The notes: generated by a model not told the origin, from the letters alone. A stretch of 64,000 nt of DNA from Lathyrus oleraceus (GCF_024323335.1 NC_066581.1:437670238-437734237), one strand, 5' to 3'; positions 11,013 to 23,060 are shown, counted from the stretch's first letter. Program-made: numbers and translations.

Positions 11013-11246
11013 GGACCAATCGATTGGTCCATGTCATCAATCGATTGCATAACCTTTGTTTTGCAAAAAAAATGTAATTTTAGCAGGATCAATCGATTGA
11101 CAGTGCATTACAATTGATTGCACAAACTTTCTGTATATGAACAGTGAAAATTTTTCAGTGAGCCAATCGATTGATCCTCAACAAACTTTGAAAAACAGAA
11201 ATGTGAGAGGAACCAATCGATTGGGCTTCCCCAACCAATCGATTGA
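11013..11246 (+). repeat. Paired CAATCGATTG palindromes in LTR H
   Basis: Palindrome centres lie at about 11021.5, 11042.5, 11094.5, 11115.5, 11168.5, 11218.5 and 11240.5. The first is an 18-bp perfect palindrome (GGACCAATCGATTGGTCC); one copy is CAATTGATTG. Pair offsets are 21, 21 and 22 bp, and gaps between pairs are 50-53 bp. The copy at 11168.5 has lost its partner. The layout matches the GTTAACCGGTTAAC modules, but the palindrome is unrelated. Confidence 0.88.
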
Positions 11247-11531
11247 CTTATGTTAAAAACTTCAAAATCCATTTCTTAAGTGTTTCTAAATGCATTCTTC
11301 CAACCATTAATCAATTGTGATGCTATGCTTATGTTGAATACATGTTAATGGTGAAAATTACATGATGAATCTAATGAGTTAACCTAGGATTGAAATTAGG
11401 TCATGAGTTAGGAATAGCACTCTAATGTTGACAAATAGGAATACATAAACAAATGACTCTTTAAGAGTCAAATGATTTAGGCATTCATTGATTTAGCTCC
11501 TCATCATTTAGCTCTTCACCATTAACATGTA

Positions 11532-12203
11532 ATCATATATAAGAGTCAAATGAAATACATAAACAAATAGGAATAACTACTACCTCCAATCTTGACAAAA
11601 TGGGGTTTAGCTCCTCATCATCATTTTGGACAGCAAAATGCAATGGTGAAACAAACTCTGTTTTTCTCTTATAATGTGTGAAAATACCAATGAATCTTTT
11701 TATGTTTTCCATTCTGTTTTCTTAAAGAGTCTAACCTTTCCTAAAATGTTCATTTTCATCTAAAACTGAAAAGCACTCTAAAACAGATACAAAAATGCCA
11801 TAATACAGCTGGCTTGGAAACAGAACACTTGGCCCAAACAAACAGCTTGCTGGTTTCGCAAGGTTCGCGGCGCCATCCCTGGTCGCGGCGCGAACTGAAG
11901 CCATATCAGCTTCCTTGCCTTGCAAGCTTCATGTAAATAATTCTCCCAAGTGTTGGTCTTCCAAATTATGCCTCCAAATTGCCATTGAAATTTCTTCCAA
12001 ATTATGCCTATGCATTCCGATGCTCTCTTGACCAAAAACTATACAAAACTAACAAATACGTGAAATAACTACTCAAAACAACATCAATTAAACTTAATTG
12101 CATTTATACAAAATTGTGAGAATAAAAGTGTGTAATTACATCAAAAATTGGTAAAAGAGACCAATAAAATTATATGAAAAGTAGTACTAATTGGTCCTTA
12201 ACA
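11532..12203 (-). repeat. Element I: truncated Athila-like LTR
   Basis: The stretch matches the LTR of element M (about 59337-59963) in order and wording. Shared parts are the 'ctactacctccaatcttgac' region, paired GC-rich palindromes, and a right edge at ...GGTCCTTAACA. Read on the minus strand it starts TGTTAAGGACC, like M. The part equivalent to 58798-59337 is missing. The palindromes (centres about 11870 and 11888) are partly decayed. No internal region follows on the right, so it is a solo or truncated LTR. Confidence 0.72.
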
Positions 12204-13991
12204 CTACCTCAGACACCTCATCTCTCATTAACCAATCAAAACATGCCATGCAATTCAATTTGAAATACTTGAATAAAAAATAAAATGGTGGGAGCTGAGT
12301 CACTCGTCTTCAACATCCAAACCATGAAAATAGAAACCACGCATCTCATTGCTTCATTGTGCAAACAAGGGTTCATTGCATTGCACTCGACTTGGATCAC
12401 TTATGCTTCCTCTATGCTCAGAAATCATTGATTCGACCTAAGCATGGGGAATTTAAGCTTACATCGTGAAGAGCACAAAACTTAATTTAAAAATTAAATG
12501 ATGGATAAAAAATAATAGATCTTCAAATGTTAGGGGAAATGCTCAGTGAGGCAAGGCGAACACACTAGTAACACATTGTAAGTGAATTGATGGTGGTTTC
12601 TACCTTGTCGGAAAAGGTCTCAGATGCATATTTTGACAAAGTTGTAGAGCTAAAATAAGGATAAATTAATGGTGGTTCTCAATCTGGTTAGCTTTAAGGA
12701 TGATCAGAGAAGATGTTATGATGCTTGGCTTAAGCTGAAAGTGCCTCAATTACGCTGATCGTATGCTTTATTTTGAAGGAGGTATGTGATGATACTGATA
12801 ATGTTTCAGTGGCTTGGAAGCTTGGGGAAATGATGAAGAACCCTCCTCTATTTATAGGGAAGGTGATGGATGAAGAGTGGTGATGAATTGAAGTGAGGTT
12901 CGTGTGATTCAAATCTGGGCACGAGTGTGAAAAGGCTTGGATCGGTGAGCTAACAAACATGATCTCATCCACTCTAATTTCCGTGCTAAGCATTACAAAA
13001 TGACGTGGCGATCATTTACATTCTAGAAGGATCTCCAATTTGGTCTTCTTTTGTCATTTTCCTTGAACCGGTGCTCATGCTTTTCACGTGCTTTGGCTTG
13101 CTTTTGGCTCATGCATGAGACTTATTTTACACATGATTTTAGGCTTACAACTCACTAATTTTCATTACTTTCAGTACCTGATATTGCATTGAATCAAACT
13201 TGGTTGAATTTGGGGTTCGAACATGGCATTTTGGAGCTACCCGTGGCTAGTTTCATGGTGACAAATGATGAACATGGTGACTTGAATTCTTCCTTGCATT
13301 TGCTCATGGTTTGGATGATGATGAAGCCATTATTGATGAAAACCTTGTGCTCATGATGAATAAGGCTTGAAATATGATGATGGCTAGATGTTGTAATGTC
13401 TTGGACATATCTTACTTGTCATGGACATTTGAATGACATGGCTACTTGAATGCATTCATGGACCATGTTGATCAAACCATTTACAAGTTGAACTATATGG
13501 CCTTGTTATGATAAACATCCGTGCTTGTGCCATGCCTAACTATACTTGAACTATGATAATGCATATGTCAAATGAACCATGAATGTAGGTCATTTTGAAT
13601 GCTTGAAACTCACACTTGAATCTTGATTCATAAAGCCACATTTGAATCTTGATCTTGTACTTGAGATTGATAAATGGTTAAGCTTGATTCAACCTTGATT
13701 ATGCCTTGTTTAGAATGGACAAACTATAGGTGGCATAACCACTTGGATGAAGCTTGAATGAGGAATCCTCATTCACCAAATATATCTTGATTCCATGCCT
13801 AAGTTCATCTTGGATGACAACCTTGCCCATGAATGACTACCATGTTTCTTACCAAAATAATGATCAATTGAGCCTTATTTGACAAGTCACAATTGTCCCA
13901 TAATAAGTATGCCTTGAGGGTCTTGATGAAACCTTGGGAAGGTACGCAAGTAGAACCCTAATCCCAACACCTTAAGAATGACCATGCTTGT
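12204..13991 (-). repeat. Element J: probable Ogre-like LTR fragment, minus strand
   Basis: There is no convincing ORF. On the minus strand a CTATAAATAG box lies at 12848-12857, and an ACGTG motif lies upstream near 13088. This is the arrangement of a promoter reading leftwards. Right of about 13250 the sequence is AT-rich and Ogre-like in style. I could not find its ends or a matching second copy, so identity and orientation are tentative. Confidence 0.35.
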
Positions 13992-15776
13992 TGTAAGACC
14001 CCAATTTTGACCCTAAGATCCCTCATGGCATCATAACATTGCATTTGCATCTTGCCTCAAGGATCATAGCATCTTGGCTCCTTACCTTTGGGTGGGAACT
14101 TTTGTGAGTTGGTTTGAGATCACCAAGCATGCTTGAATTATATATTATTGCTTTTCTTACTTTGTTTAATAACCAAAAGCACAAAAATATGTCACTAACA
14201 TCTTTTGTTTGTAGCTTGAGCAGTCACAAGATCCAAAGCTTCTAGGAGATTCTATGTTCATTGAAATGACTAGGTGAAGATGAAAGAAAGCATGACAATG
14301 GTTACCAAAACTCTCATTCACCAAATATGCCTCCTAAGTATCTCAAATCATCATTTTGATCAAAAGCAAACCAAGGGGCTTGAGGTTGGTTTCCCAAGGA
14401 AACCCTAATTCATCTGTTCATCAACCGTGCCTTGCTCATGAAGCAACCTCAACCCATGATCAAATACAATCAAGGGAAGTTCCTCCATTCATCATTTAAT
14501 GCATATTTGAACTTATTTGAGTATCCTCAATCATCAATTCATCAAGATATGAGGTTTGGGTTTGAGAAGTTGATCAGTCAATTCATCTGACTATTTTGAA
14601 GTACACTGAGACCTAACTTTTGATGTTTTTTTCAAATGAAGATGACCCCAAGAGAAACAATGTTCTTAAGAACCTTATGAACAACTTTAATGTTCATTAA
14701 AAATTTATTTGAAGCTTGGAAGGTCATCATCCATTTCAAAACGTTATAGGCCATTTTGACTGAAACCCTAATTTTAGGTCAACTTCCCAAAAACATAACT
14801 CATTCATTTTGCATGATTTTAAGGTGGGATCAAATGCATTGGAAATTTTAAGATGTCTACTTCAATTGTTATGTTGAACAAAATTTAATAATCCTAAAAG
14901 AAATACATGTGATAATGCAAAACATTATAGGTCACTTTGGACCAAAGGCATTGAAATGTGAAAAAGTCCAACTTCAAGTGCCCATAACATCTTCATAAAA
15001 AATCCAAATGATTCAAACTTTAAGTCCAAATTTATTGGCTTGAAAAGATCTACAACTTTGATGTTTAAGGTTTTGTCATTTGGATCTTGCATCATTGAAA
15101 CAGAAGGGCTTGAAGTTTGGCCATTTTTGAAATTTTCACATGTACATGTTTTGCACCTTACACTTCATGATCAATTTTCACCAATTTCCCATTTCCAAAT
15201 GAAGTTTTGGTCAATATAACAATTTATGCTTCAGTTTTGGAGATTCCATTTTCGAAGGAATGAACATATTGGTGCATTTTTTGAAATCAATTGAAATTGC
15301 ATTGCATGAGCTCAGCACACATAATCTGCACGTCCATTTTGATTCTATTTGGCATCAGCTTGCAAATCCAAGTGGAATTGGGCCCTCCATGCGCCTGTAC
15401 AGGCCCATGCATGGAGGCCCTTTCCATCCATGCACATGCTTTTGATCATGCATTCAGCGATCTCTTGCTATAAATAAGTGCCTCATGCTTCTCATTTACA
15501 CAACCTAAGGGCGCCTTACATGCTGCACGAATCATTCCTCAACCATACTCAAAGGAACTCACCTTTTCTCTCAAATTTTTCATATCTAAATTTCAATTTC
15601 CTTGATTGATTTTTAGATCTATAGTTCCTAAGCCTTGCTCACCTTGATCCATAGAACACACTGCAAGCATAAGCATCAAGAGATCGTGCTCTCAAGCTCT
15701 TCATTTCAGAGGTTTACTTCAGAATTTGTTTTCTTCGAATCTACTTCTATATTGCATATTTCTTGTTATTGCTGGG
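13992..15776 (+). repeat. Element K: 5' part of an Ogre-like LTR
   Basis: It begins TGTAAGACCCCAATTTTGACC, a start typical of Ogre/Tat LTRs, and reads into the U3-like region ('catctacaactttgatg' style near 15050). A TATA box (TATAAATA) lies at 15469-15476, followed by a presumed transcription start. It is broken at 15776 by the LTR of element L. The rest is not seen in the window. Confidence 0.6.
15469..15476 (+). promoter_or_regulatory. TATA box of LTR K
   Basis: TATAAATA lies in a U3-like context, with a C/A-rich stretch about 30 nt downstream. It is the likely core promoter of the older Ogre-like LTR. Confidence 0.6.
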
Positions 15777-18700
15777 TGTAACACCTCAAAATTTGCCCTC
15801 CTCTCTTGGGACTAGCTTAGCATATTGCATTGAATTTCTTAGGTCATTAGTCATTGCATCTTTGCATATCATGTGGCTACATTGTGCAAGTCATCCTCAT
15901 AAGTCTTGGTCAGAAGATAAAGAGGTTAAGATGCAAGCTAGGGTTTCATTGGACTGATCACTGATCATCTGAGGATGTGGGGTCCAAATTAGGGTTTTTT
16001 GATTCTCAAGGAGATTGAGCTTCATCTTAGTTGAAATGATACATCATCATCATCATGGTTTTGTTATCACCAAGAGATTGATCAGATACCTTGAGATTAG
16101 GGTTTTTGACCACTGGTCAACCCTAATCATCTGCATTGTGCCAATCAGGGCTTGGCAAGGAGATGGGGTTTTCAGTGGATATGGGGATCATCATATGTTT
16201 ATATTGAGCTTATGAAAGCTAGGGTTACATGGTTGAGCCATTTCATCAGGAGTTTGAAGCTCAACTTGATCAGTGCATAGCCAGATTCATCTATCAGTCA
16301 GAAAAGTCAACTGTGGTCAACTGTGCCTGAAATGATGGACTTGGAGGTGGGAGAGGGCAAGAGACACTTCATTCATGTCCAAACAAGTTTCATTTGACAT
16401 TTCAAAGATCAAGAATGAAGAAAATAAAGTCAGATGGAAACTTTCCAAAAATAGCAGGTGACCAGTAATTGGAAACTGCCAAAAATGGAAAGTTTTTCAC
16501 CTCAAAATTACGTGTCCAAAAATGCTTCAAATGAAATTCTGTTCAACATGAAAGTTGTAGATCTTGCTCTCACATTTCCAAAAAGTCCAAGAACATGAAT
16601 TTCTCATGTGTGGTTGGCAAGTTATGATCAAATCATTTTCAGAAAATGTTGATTTTCAAAGTGGCATAACTTTTGAATGGAATGGCCAAATTGGGTGATC
16701 TTTCTTTGAGAAAACCACATTTGATGTGTACTTTCATGATGCATTATCACATTTCATCAAAAATCATCATAGCAAAAAGTCATTTTTCAAGTGATTCATT
16801 TTGAAAATTGGTGGGAAAAAAGGTGATTTTGTGAAATACATGGCTTTTGCATACAAGACCAATTCCAACACATTCCAAATGACAAATATGACTTGTTCCA
16901 ACTGGTTTTGTACTGTTACATTGGCTAAATTGGAAAAGGACATTTTGGCCATTTGACATAAAACTCACTTTGCTAATTTCACTTGAATTTGCTAATTGTG
17001 ATTAGCACTTGGATTAGCATGTGGTATAAAACATTAATCATAACAGAAAATGCATAATCACATTTCACAATTTCAGATCTAACAAACTTTCCCTCCAAAA
17101 ACCTCTCAATTTTCTCCAAATCTTTTCACACTTTTTCATCATTTTTCATTACAAATTCATCAATCTTCGTGCTGTTTCTTGCTAGATCCTTCTTCTGCAA
17201 GTGCTTGTGTACATCTGTTTCAACAAAATCGTGGCATAACATTGAGGAATTGGACTGTTGAAAGCTTGATCATCCATGGCATCTTGAAAGTTCTTCGATC
17301 TGGTGCACAATTGAGCTGAGACACGTACTTCAATCAACTTCTACGTCATTAAACTGCATCTGTTTTGGCATTTTGGACTTGGAAACGCACGAATTCATCA
17401 CTGCCATCATCAAGAGGTTAGAACTCGATTTCCATAATTCTCCAAATCATGATATGGCTTGTGTAGATCTAAGTTGGTAGAGCGCGTTGCAACTTATAAT
17501 TTTGATTTCCATGCTAAATTGAATGAGATATCTTAAGTTGAAGTTTGGATGTGAAACCTAATTCCGTTCGATTCGTGAAGCATGTTTAGAGTTAGGTCAA
17601 ATGCTTGCCATATTCGTGATGTATGTTGAACACCGGTCATTTTGATGTGTGGCACGATGATTTTGGTTGAAATTTGTTCATGACGATTTCTGGAAGTGAT
17701 GATGTTGATGAACACTCCAAGAACGTGTTTCCAATGCTGTTTGATCCGTGTTTTGCCATTCCAGTTTCAAATTCTTGTTTACCGCGCGCGTCCTCCAATC
17801 ATGTGTCGCCACCGATTAAATGAAAACGCAGCGTTTTAGCCACGCTGCAGGATATTTACAAAATTGCCATTATCCACATTAATTTCATTTTATTTCATTT
17901 CTTTTTTCCATTTTTATTTCACTTTGATCATTCATCTTAGAAAATTCATAAGTAATTCATTTTTAATCCAAATTTGATGAGAGTTTTTTCACCATTCTCC
18001 TTGTGATGTGTAGTTTTTTATGGTGATTTTTAATATTTTTGTGCACGTGTGGAAAAATAAAATGCCTAGGGATTGTTTGAATGTGTCATTTGTGTGTATG
18101 TTTTGCCATATTGATCATGAAATAATGATGCCTTATCCAAAATTGGTGAAATTTTACATGCATATTCTTGACTCGTTTATGGTGATTTTGATGTATAGTT
18201 TTCTAATTTTGCTTTTCTGGATTGAAAGATATGATGTGATCAAGTTGAGTGTGACAATGTGTGTCACACTATATTATGCCATGTTCATGAATTTTGTTTC
18301 CATGCCTATGATATGTCTTTTGCCCTAGATTTTTGCATGTGATTCCATATGTATGTTAGGTTTAACCATGATTTTTTGTAGGATTTGTTGATACATTTCC
18401 TATTTGATTGGTATTTTTGTTTGCTGTTTAGTCATTTTTAGGTTTTTCTTGAGTGATCTACTTACATGACTTGTAAAATTCTCATACCTTATCATATGAA
18501 GCTGAAATTTCGTGGATTGATTCTTAACATGTTTAATTTCATTTTGGCTTTGGTGTGGTTCATTTATCTTATGCCATTTCTGTTTTACACTTGCCTAAAG
18601 TTGACACATGATTTGTGGCATTGTTTGAGCTTGTATAAGCATGACTTGACTTCCTGGTTTAATTTCCATACTTCCTATGATCCAAATAGCATGAAAATTG

Positions 18701-20088
18701 GTATGTTGCTCATTGAATGTGTTCTGTTTAGGCTGGAATTTTTGTGGAATTTATTGAGCTGTTTTGATATTGATTTGGTTGTGATCATTCTGTTTGCTCT
18801 AATGTGTTTCCAAAGTGCATAGTTTGGCATATTTTGTATATGAAATGGATTTGGTGCATAGTTTTGGTGTGAGACCAATTGGATTCTCTTCTTGCTTGAT
18901 AAATCTTGGTTTTGATCAATTTTTACTTACTGTTTTGAATTTTTCATCTCTTTTTGACCCTAGGCTTGTCCTAGTGGTCTTGTTTCTCACGTTTGGATGT
19001 GATTTTCAGGTTGAAGAAGCAAATGCTTTGAGGATGTTAATTCAAGTTGATTGAATTTGGTTAATTGTTGTGAACTAACTTGTGTGTTTTGTAGGATGCT
19101 TGGCTCACTTGCTTTGAGCTTGTGCTTGGCTCACTTGAGTTGATTGTGCTTTGCACATTGCATTGTTTGATTGCACATTGTCTGTTGGTTTTTATACTGT
19201 TTGTTTTGACTTTGTGATTGGTATACTGATTGTATTTGATTGATTTCAGGTACATTAGTTGCTAATAGTTCTTTGAGAACTTGCTGTGCTGCTGCTTGGT
19301 TGTATAAACCAATTGAGGTAGACTCTCTTGTCTCCATGTAGTCTGGAAGACCTGGCTTGTTATTTAGCCAGGCAACTGTCTGAAGTCCTCCTTAAGAGGT
19401 GATGTTTGTGATTGTTTAACTTTGTCCCCAAGCAGGAAAAGACCTTGATTAAGGCAATTGGCAGAACCCAAGGGATGTGCAATCCATCCCCTGCTATTCT
19501 TGTTGAGTCATCCCTCTGCTCACACCACTGTGTTGATGCATTGGGACATTAACCCAAGATCTTGTACTATTGTACAGTTGAGTCAGTGTCTTGAGTGTAG
19601 AAGGGTTCCCACTTTCTGAACCCACACTCCTTTGTCTGAAGCTCTCCCTGGCCAGGGATAAGAGCTGTGAGGCACACCCCTCACTCACCTTTCATCTGGC
19701 TTCACCCTGACTCTCAATGTCAGGGTTAAGAGCTAACACCACCCTGACACAGTTGTGTTGCTTTTGCAACTTAACCCTTGATTGAGCCCACGTCTGTCTG
19801 TATATAGTGTGTGCTAACTGTGAATGTTTGATTTGCTTTGTTTATGCTTGCATGCTTTGCTTTTTCCTGGTTAGGATTAGCTTACTGTTGTGCAAGTAGA
19901 TAGAAACCATAACATAGGGCAATGATGCATGATAACATCTAGGCTCGAGTACAGCTCCCTAGTAGTGTGTCTCCCTTTGTATCTGGTTAGAATTTCTTTC
20001 CCATTCAGGGGAACTACGTCGCCCTGATCCTCATACCAGATGAGGTACGTAGGCAGGGGACCGTGCGAGGTCTCTCCGGGCACTTTTT
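15777..20088 (+). repeat. Element L: 5' LTR, first part
   Basis: The LTR starts TGTAACACCTCAAAATTTGCC, the usual Ogre LTR opening, right after CTGGG (candidate target site). A TATAAAAC box at 17025-17032 divides a U3 of about 1.25 kb from a very long transcribed part. A 'TACGTAGGCA' motif common in Tat/Ogre U5 regions appears near 20046. No ORF here looks real. The LTR is interrupted in a T run by Sirevirus E and resumes at 30468. Confidence 0.85.
17025..17032 (+). promoter_or_regulatory. TATA box of the Ogre LTR
   Basis: TATAAAAC lies about 1.25 kb into the LTR, the expected position for the U3/R border of a 4.9-kb Ogre LTR. Confidence 0.6.
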
Positions 20089-21178
20089 TGTAAGAACAAA
20101 AATTGTTCTACAACAGATTCCTTGATTTTGATGATAACAAAGGATGAAACCAAAAATGGCACCCTAACGAAAAGTTTCTAAGTGTGCAGGGTTCTAAAGA
20201 AAGAAGGATGAAATCTGATGATGTCATCAGATACAAAACCAGATCAGATACAAATCATCAAATGATCAGAAGCATCTGAAGTGAAAACAAGTTCAAGAAA
20301 GTCTAACTCTGAGCAAAACAACAAGTATCAGAAGCATCTGAACAAGAAGTAGCTCTAGAAGTTCTGACTCTGAACAACGCTATCTCTAAGCTCCAGAAGT
20401 TATCAGCGCTATCTGAAGAAACTATCTGAACTCAAGAGATCAACATCAGAAGCAAGATTCCAAGACTCTCCAGAAACACAAATACTCTGAGCATGGAATT
20501 GCTAATCATGAAAGAGTAACGTTAAAGTCAAGTAAAGATTTGCAATTGGTTTTCCTAATTAAGAAAGAGACGTTAATCTCCAATTTCAATAAAGAAGATA
20601 CTACTTGTGGTAAGTAGTCATTTCAAGGAGAAAAAGTTATCCTGCAGAAGCTGTTTATGTTATGGCGTAAATTCATCTTATTACTCATCAGTTTCAACTA
20701 CTACCTCCTTGATCTATATAAAGGATTGCAAATCAACATTCAGCAACAACTACACATACAAGGAAAAATCATACTGAAACATCAACACAAGAAAACCTTC
20801 TTGCTCTCTAAATCTTCACGAAGCTTTTGCTTATAACGTGAATCACTTTGTTCATACTAGTGTAATACTTGCTTATCTTAGAAGCACTCTAGATTACATA
20901 AATCTTTTATCTATTGTTTGTTTATTTCCTCAAGTGACTCTGTGTAGTCTGTATACTTGAGAGGGCTAAGAGATTTTCTTATCTTAGACGTTGTTTGTAA
21001 TCTTTCAAGATTAGTGGATTAAGTACTTGTTGAAGGCGAAATCACCTCGGCCGGGTGGACTGGAGTAGCTTTGTGTTATAAGCGAACCAGTATAAAATCC
21101 TTGTGTGATTTTCTTTTTGAAAAGCGCTTATTTTTCCAAACAATTCAAACCCCCCCTTTCTTGTTTTTCTCACCTTCA
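20089..21178 (+). repeat. Element E 5' LTR
   Basis: The LTR runs TGTAAGAACAAAAATTG to CTCACCTTCA. TATATAAA at 20715-20722 is the likely core promoter. A 20-bp inverted repeat with a TG centre (20213-20232, arms ATCTGATGA and TCATCAGAT) and repeated CAGAAGCATCTGAA words lie in U3. Confidence 0.95.
20715..20722 (+). promoter_or_regulatory. TATA box of Sirevirus E
   Basis: TATATAAA at the U3/R border. The equivalent sites are at 30000 in the 3' LTR and 47185-47192 in element F. Confidence 0.75.
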
Positions 21179-21180
21179 AT

Positions 21181-21192
21181 TGGTATCAGAGC
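21181..21192 (+). other. Primer-binding site of element E
   Basis: TGGTATCAGAGC lies 2 nt after the LTR end; initiator tRNA-Met type. Confidence 0.92.
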
Positions 21193-21260
21193 TCCGGCTC
21201 TGTTATTGATTTTCTAATCAAACACTTAACCGTGTAGAGAGATCCAGTACGAGAAAAACA

Positions 21261-23060
21261 ATGGCCCACTCAAATGAAAGAGATTCTTACAATGCTAAGC
21301 CTCCTGTTTTTAATGGAGAGAAATTTGATTACTGGAAAGATAGAATCGAAAGTTTCTTTCTGGGTTATGATGCTGACCTCTGGGACATTGTCACAGATGG
21401 ATATACACCTCCAGTCTTGGAAAATGGAGCTGAAGTTCCCAGAAACAAGATGTCAGAAGATCAGAAACGTATCTTCAAAAATCATCACAAGGCCAGAACA
21501 ATACTTCTAAATGCTATATCATACAACGAATATGAAAAGATCACCAACAGAGAGACAACCAAAGATATACTTGACTCTCTGAAGATGACCCATGAAGGAA
21601 ACTCCCAAGTCAAGGAGACGAAGGCTCTGGCGCTTATCCAGAAATATGAAGCCTTCAAAATGGAAGATGACGAAGCTATAGAGGCTATGTTTTCTAGATT
21701 TCAAACTCTTATTGCAGGTCTTAAAGTGCTAGACAAAGGATACACGACTGCAGATCATGTTAAGAAGATAGTCAGAAGTATGCCAAAGAAATGGAGACCT
21801 ATGGTTACTGCTCTGAAGCTGTCAAAGGATCTGAACAATATCAACCTTGAAGAACTTGTTAGCTCTCTCAGAAGCCATGAGATAGAACTAGAGGAGGATG
21901 AGCCTCAGAAAAAGAACAAGTCCGTAGCGCTAAAGTCCAGATCTGAGAGACGGAAACCTGACAGAACCAAAGCTCTCCAGGCAGAAACTGAAGATACTGA
22001 CGATTCTGAACCAGAAGACTCTGATGATGAAGAAGAGTTGTCCCTACTAACCAGAAGAGTCAAGCAACTCTGGAAAAAGAGGAACAACAACTTCAGAAGA
22101 TCAAGACCCAGAGGGGATCGTTCAGAGTCAACTTCAAAAGGTAAAGCTAACAAAGATATTACCCGTTATGAATGTAAAGAAACAGGTCATTATAGAAATG
22201 AATGCCCCAAGTTGAAGAAAGACAACTCTAGAAAAGAAAGCTTCAAGAAAAATACCTTCAGAACAAAGAAAGGATTAATGGCCACCTGGGATGATAGTGA
22301 ATCTGGATCATCAGAATCTGACTCTGATGAACAGGCCAACGTAGCACTTATGGCTACCACATCCAGCAGCTCAGATGAAGAATCTGAAAAGGTATTTTCT
22401 GAACTTTCTCGTTTTGATTTAGAATCATGCTTGTCAGAAACTCTAAGCTCATATCAGAAATTAAAACAAAAGTTTAAAAACATCAAAGGCTGTTTTAAAG
22501 CAAAATTTGAAGAATGTAGAGAGCTTGAGATAACAATTTTATCACGAGAAGATACAATAAAAACTTTAATGTTAGAAAGAGATGAAGCAAAAACAAAAAG
22601 CTCAGAATTAGAAGGAGCATTATCTCAAGCACCACAAACTTCAAATAAAATAATTTATCAATATGAAGAAGCCTTTCAAGAATTTCTGAAAAATGGGATA
22701 GATAGGAGTATTATGGCATCCATGATTTATGGAGTAAGTCAGAACAATAAAAGGGGAATTGGGTATGATCCTAAGGAAGATAAAACTTCTACAAGTGATC
22801 AAATTAAATCTCCTTTTTCATATCATTACACACACACACAAGAACAAAAATTTAAAAATGCTAGAAAACCCAAAGTTATAAGAAACTCTGGGAAAACTAA
22901 TCTGAAAGGACCCAAGAGATTCTGGGTACCGAAAGATAAGATTATCTATGTTGCAGATATCCTATGCAGCAAAGTTCAGACACCAGTCATGGTACCTGGA
23001 CTCTGGATGCTCGCGACACATGACGGGAAGAAAGTCTATGTTCCAAAGTCTGGAACTTAA
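21261..23060 (+). CDS. Sirevirus gag (element E)
   Basis: The 599-codon ORF starts at ATG 21261 (MAHSNERDSYNAK). The copia-type gag domain covers about residues 10-210 (NGEKFDYWKDRIESFFLG, then FSRFQTLIAGLKVLDKGYTT). A charged, Asp/Glu-rich linker (near 245-262) and a zinc knuckle follow. The knuckle reads RYECKETGHYRNEC: the first Cys is Arg at residue 302 (CGT at 22164), whereas element F has Cys. A Ser/Asp-rich region and a predicted coiled coil (about 400-470) come next. The last 37 codons overlap the pol frame, which is +1 relative to gag. The product would package genomic RNA in virus-like particles, although the knuckle change may impair RNA binding. Confidence 0.9.
   Translation: MAHSNERDSYNAKPPVFNGEKFDYWKDRIESFFLGYDADLWDIVTDGYTPPVLENGAEVPRNKMSEDQKRIFKNHHKARTILLNAISYNEYEKITNRETTKDILDSLKMTHEGNSQVKETKALALIQKYEAFKMEDDEAIEAMFSRFQTLIAGLKVLDKGYTTADHVKKIVRSMPKKWRPMVTALKLSKDLNNINLEELVSSLRSHEIELEEDEPQKKNKSVALKSRSERRKPDRTKALQAETEDTDDSEPEDSDDEEELSLLTRRVKQLWKKRNNNFRRSRPRGDRSESTSKGKANKDITRYECKETGHYRNECPKLKKDNSRKESFKKNTFRTKKGLMATWDDSESGSSESDSDEQANVALMATTSSSSDEESEKVFSELSRFDLESCLSETLSSYQKLKQKFKNIKGCFKAKFEECRELEITILSREDTIKTLMLERDEAKTKSSELEGALSQAPQTSNKIIYQYEEAFQEFLKNGIDRSIMASMIYGVSQNNKRGIGYDPKEDKTSTSDQIKSPFSYHYTHTQEQKFKNARKPKVIRNSGKTNLKGPKRFWVPKDKIIYVADILCSKVQTPVMVPGLWMLATHDGKKVYVPKSGT

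Larger units (their letters stand above)
10141..11445 (+). repeat. Element H: gypsy LTR, 5' part, same family as D
   Basis: The LTR starts TGTAATACCCCATATTTCC and has TATAAAG at 10507-10513, a GAA microsatellite, and a donor-like GAG/GTGGGT near 10671. Palindromes of the CAATCGATTG type follow at 11013-11246. From about 11290 the sequence parallels 5130-5250 of element D. The right boundary, with Athila-like sequence, is approximate. No polypurine tract precedes it, so it is not simply the 3' LTR of D. Confidence 0.65.

Noticed and set aside
18020..19054. Several 79-118 codon ORFs in the Ogre LTR
   Set aside because: Low-complexity AT-rich LTR sequence, hydrophobic readings without motifs and no conservation evidence.
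21181..21192. Possible tRNA gene at the TGGTATCAGAGC sites
   Set aside because: Only the 12-nt primer complement is present. No cloverleaf follows; it is a PBS.
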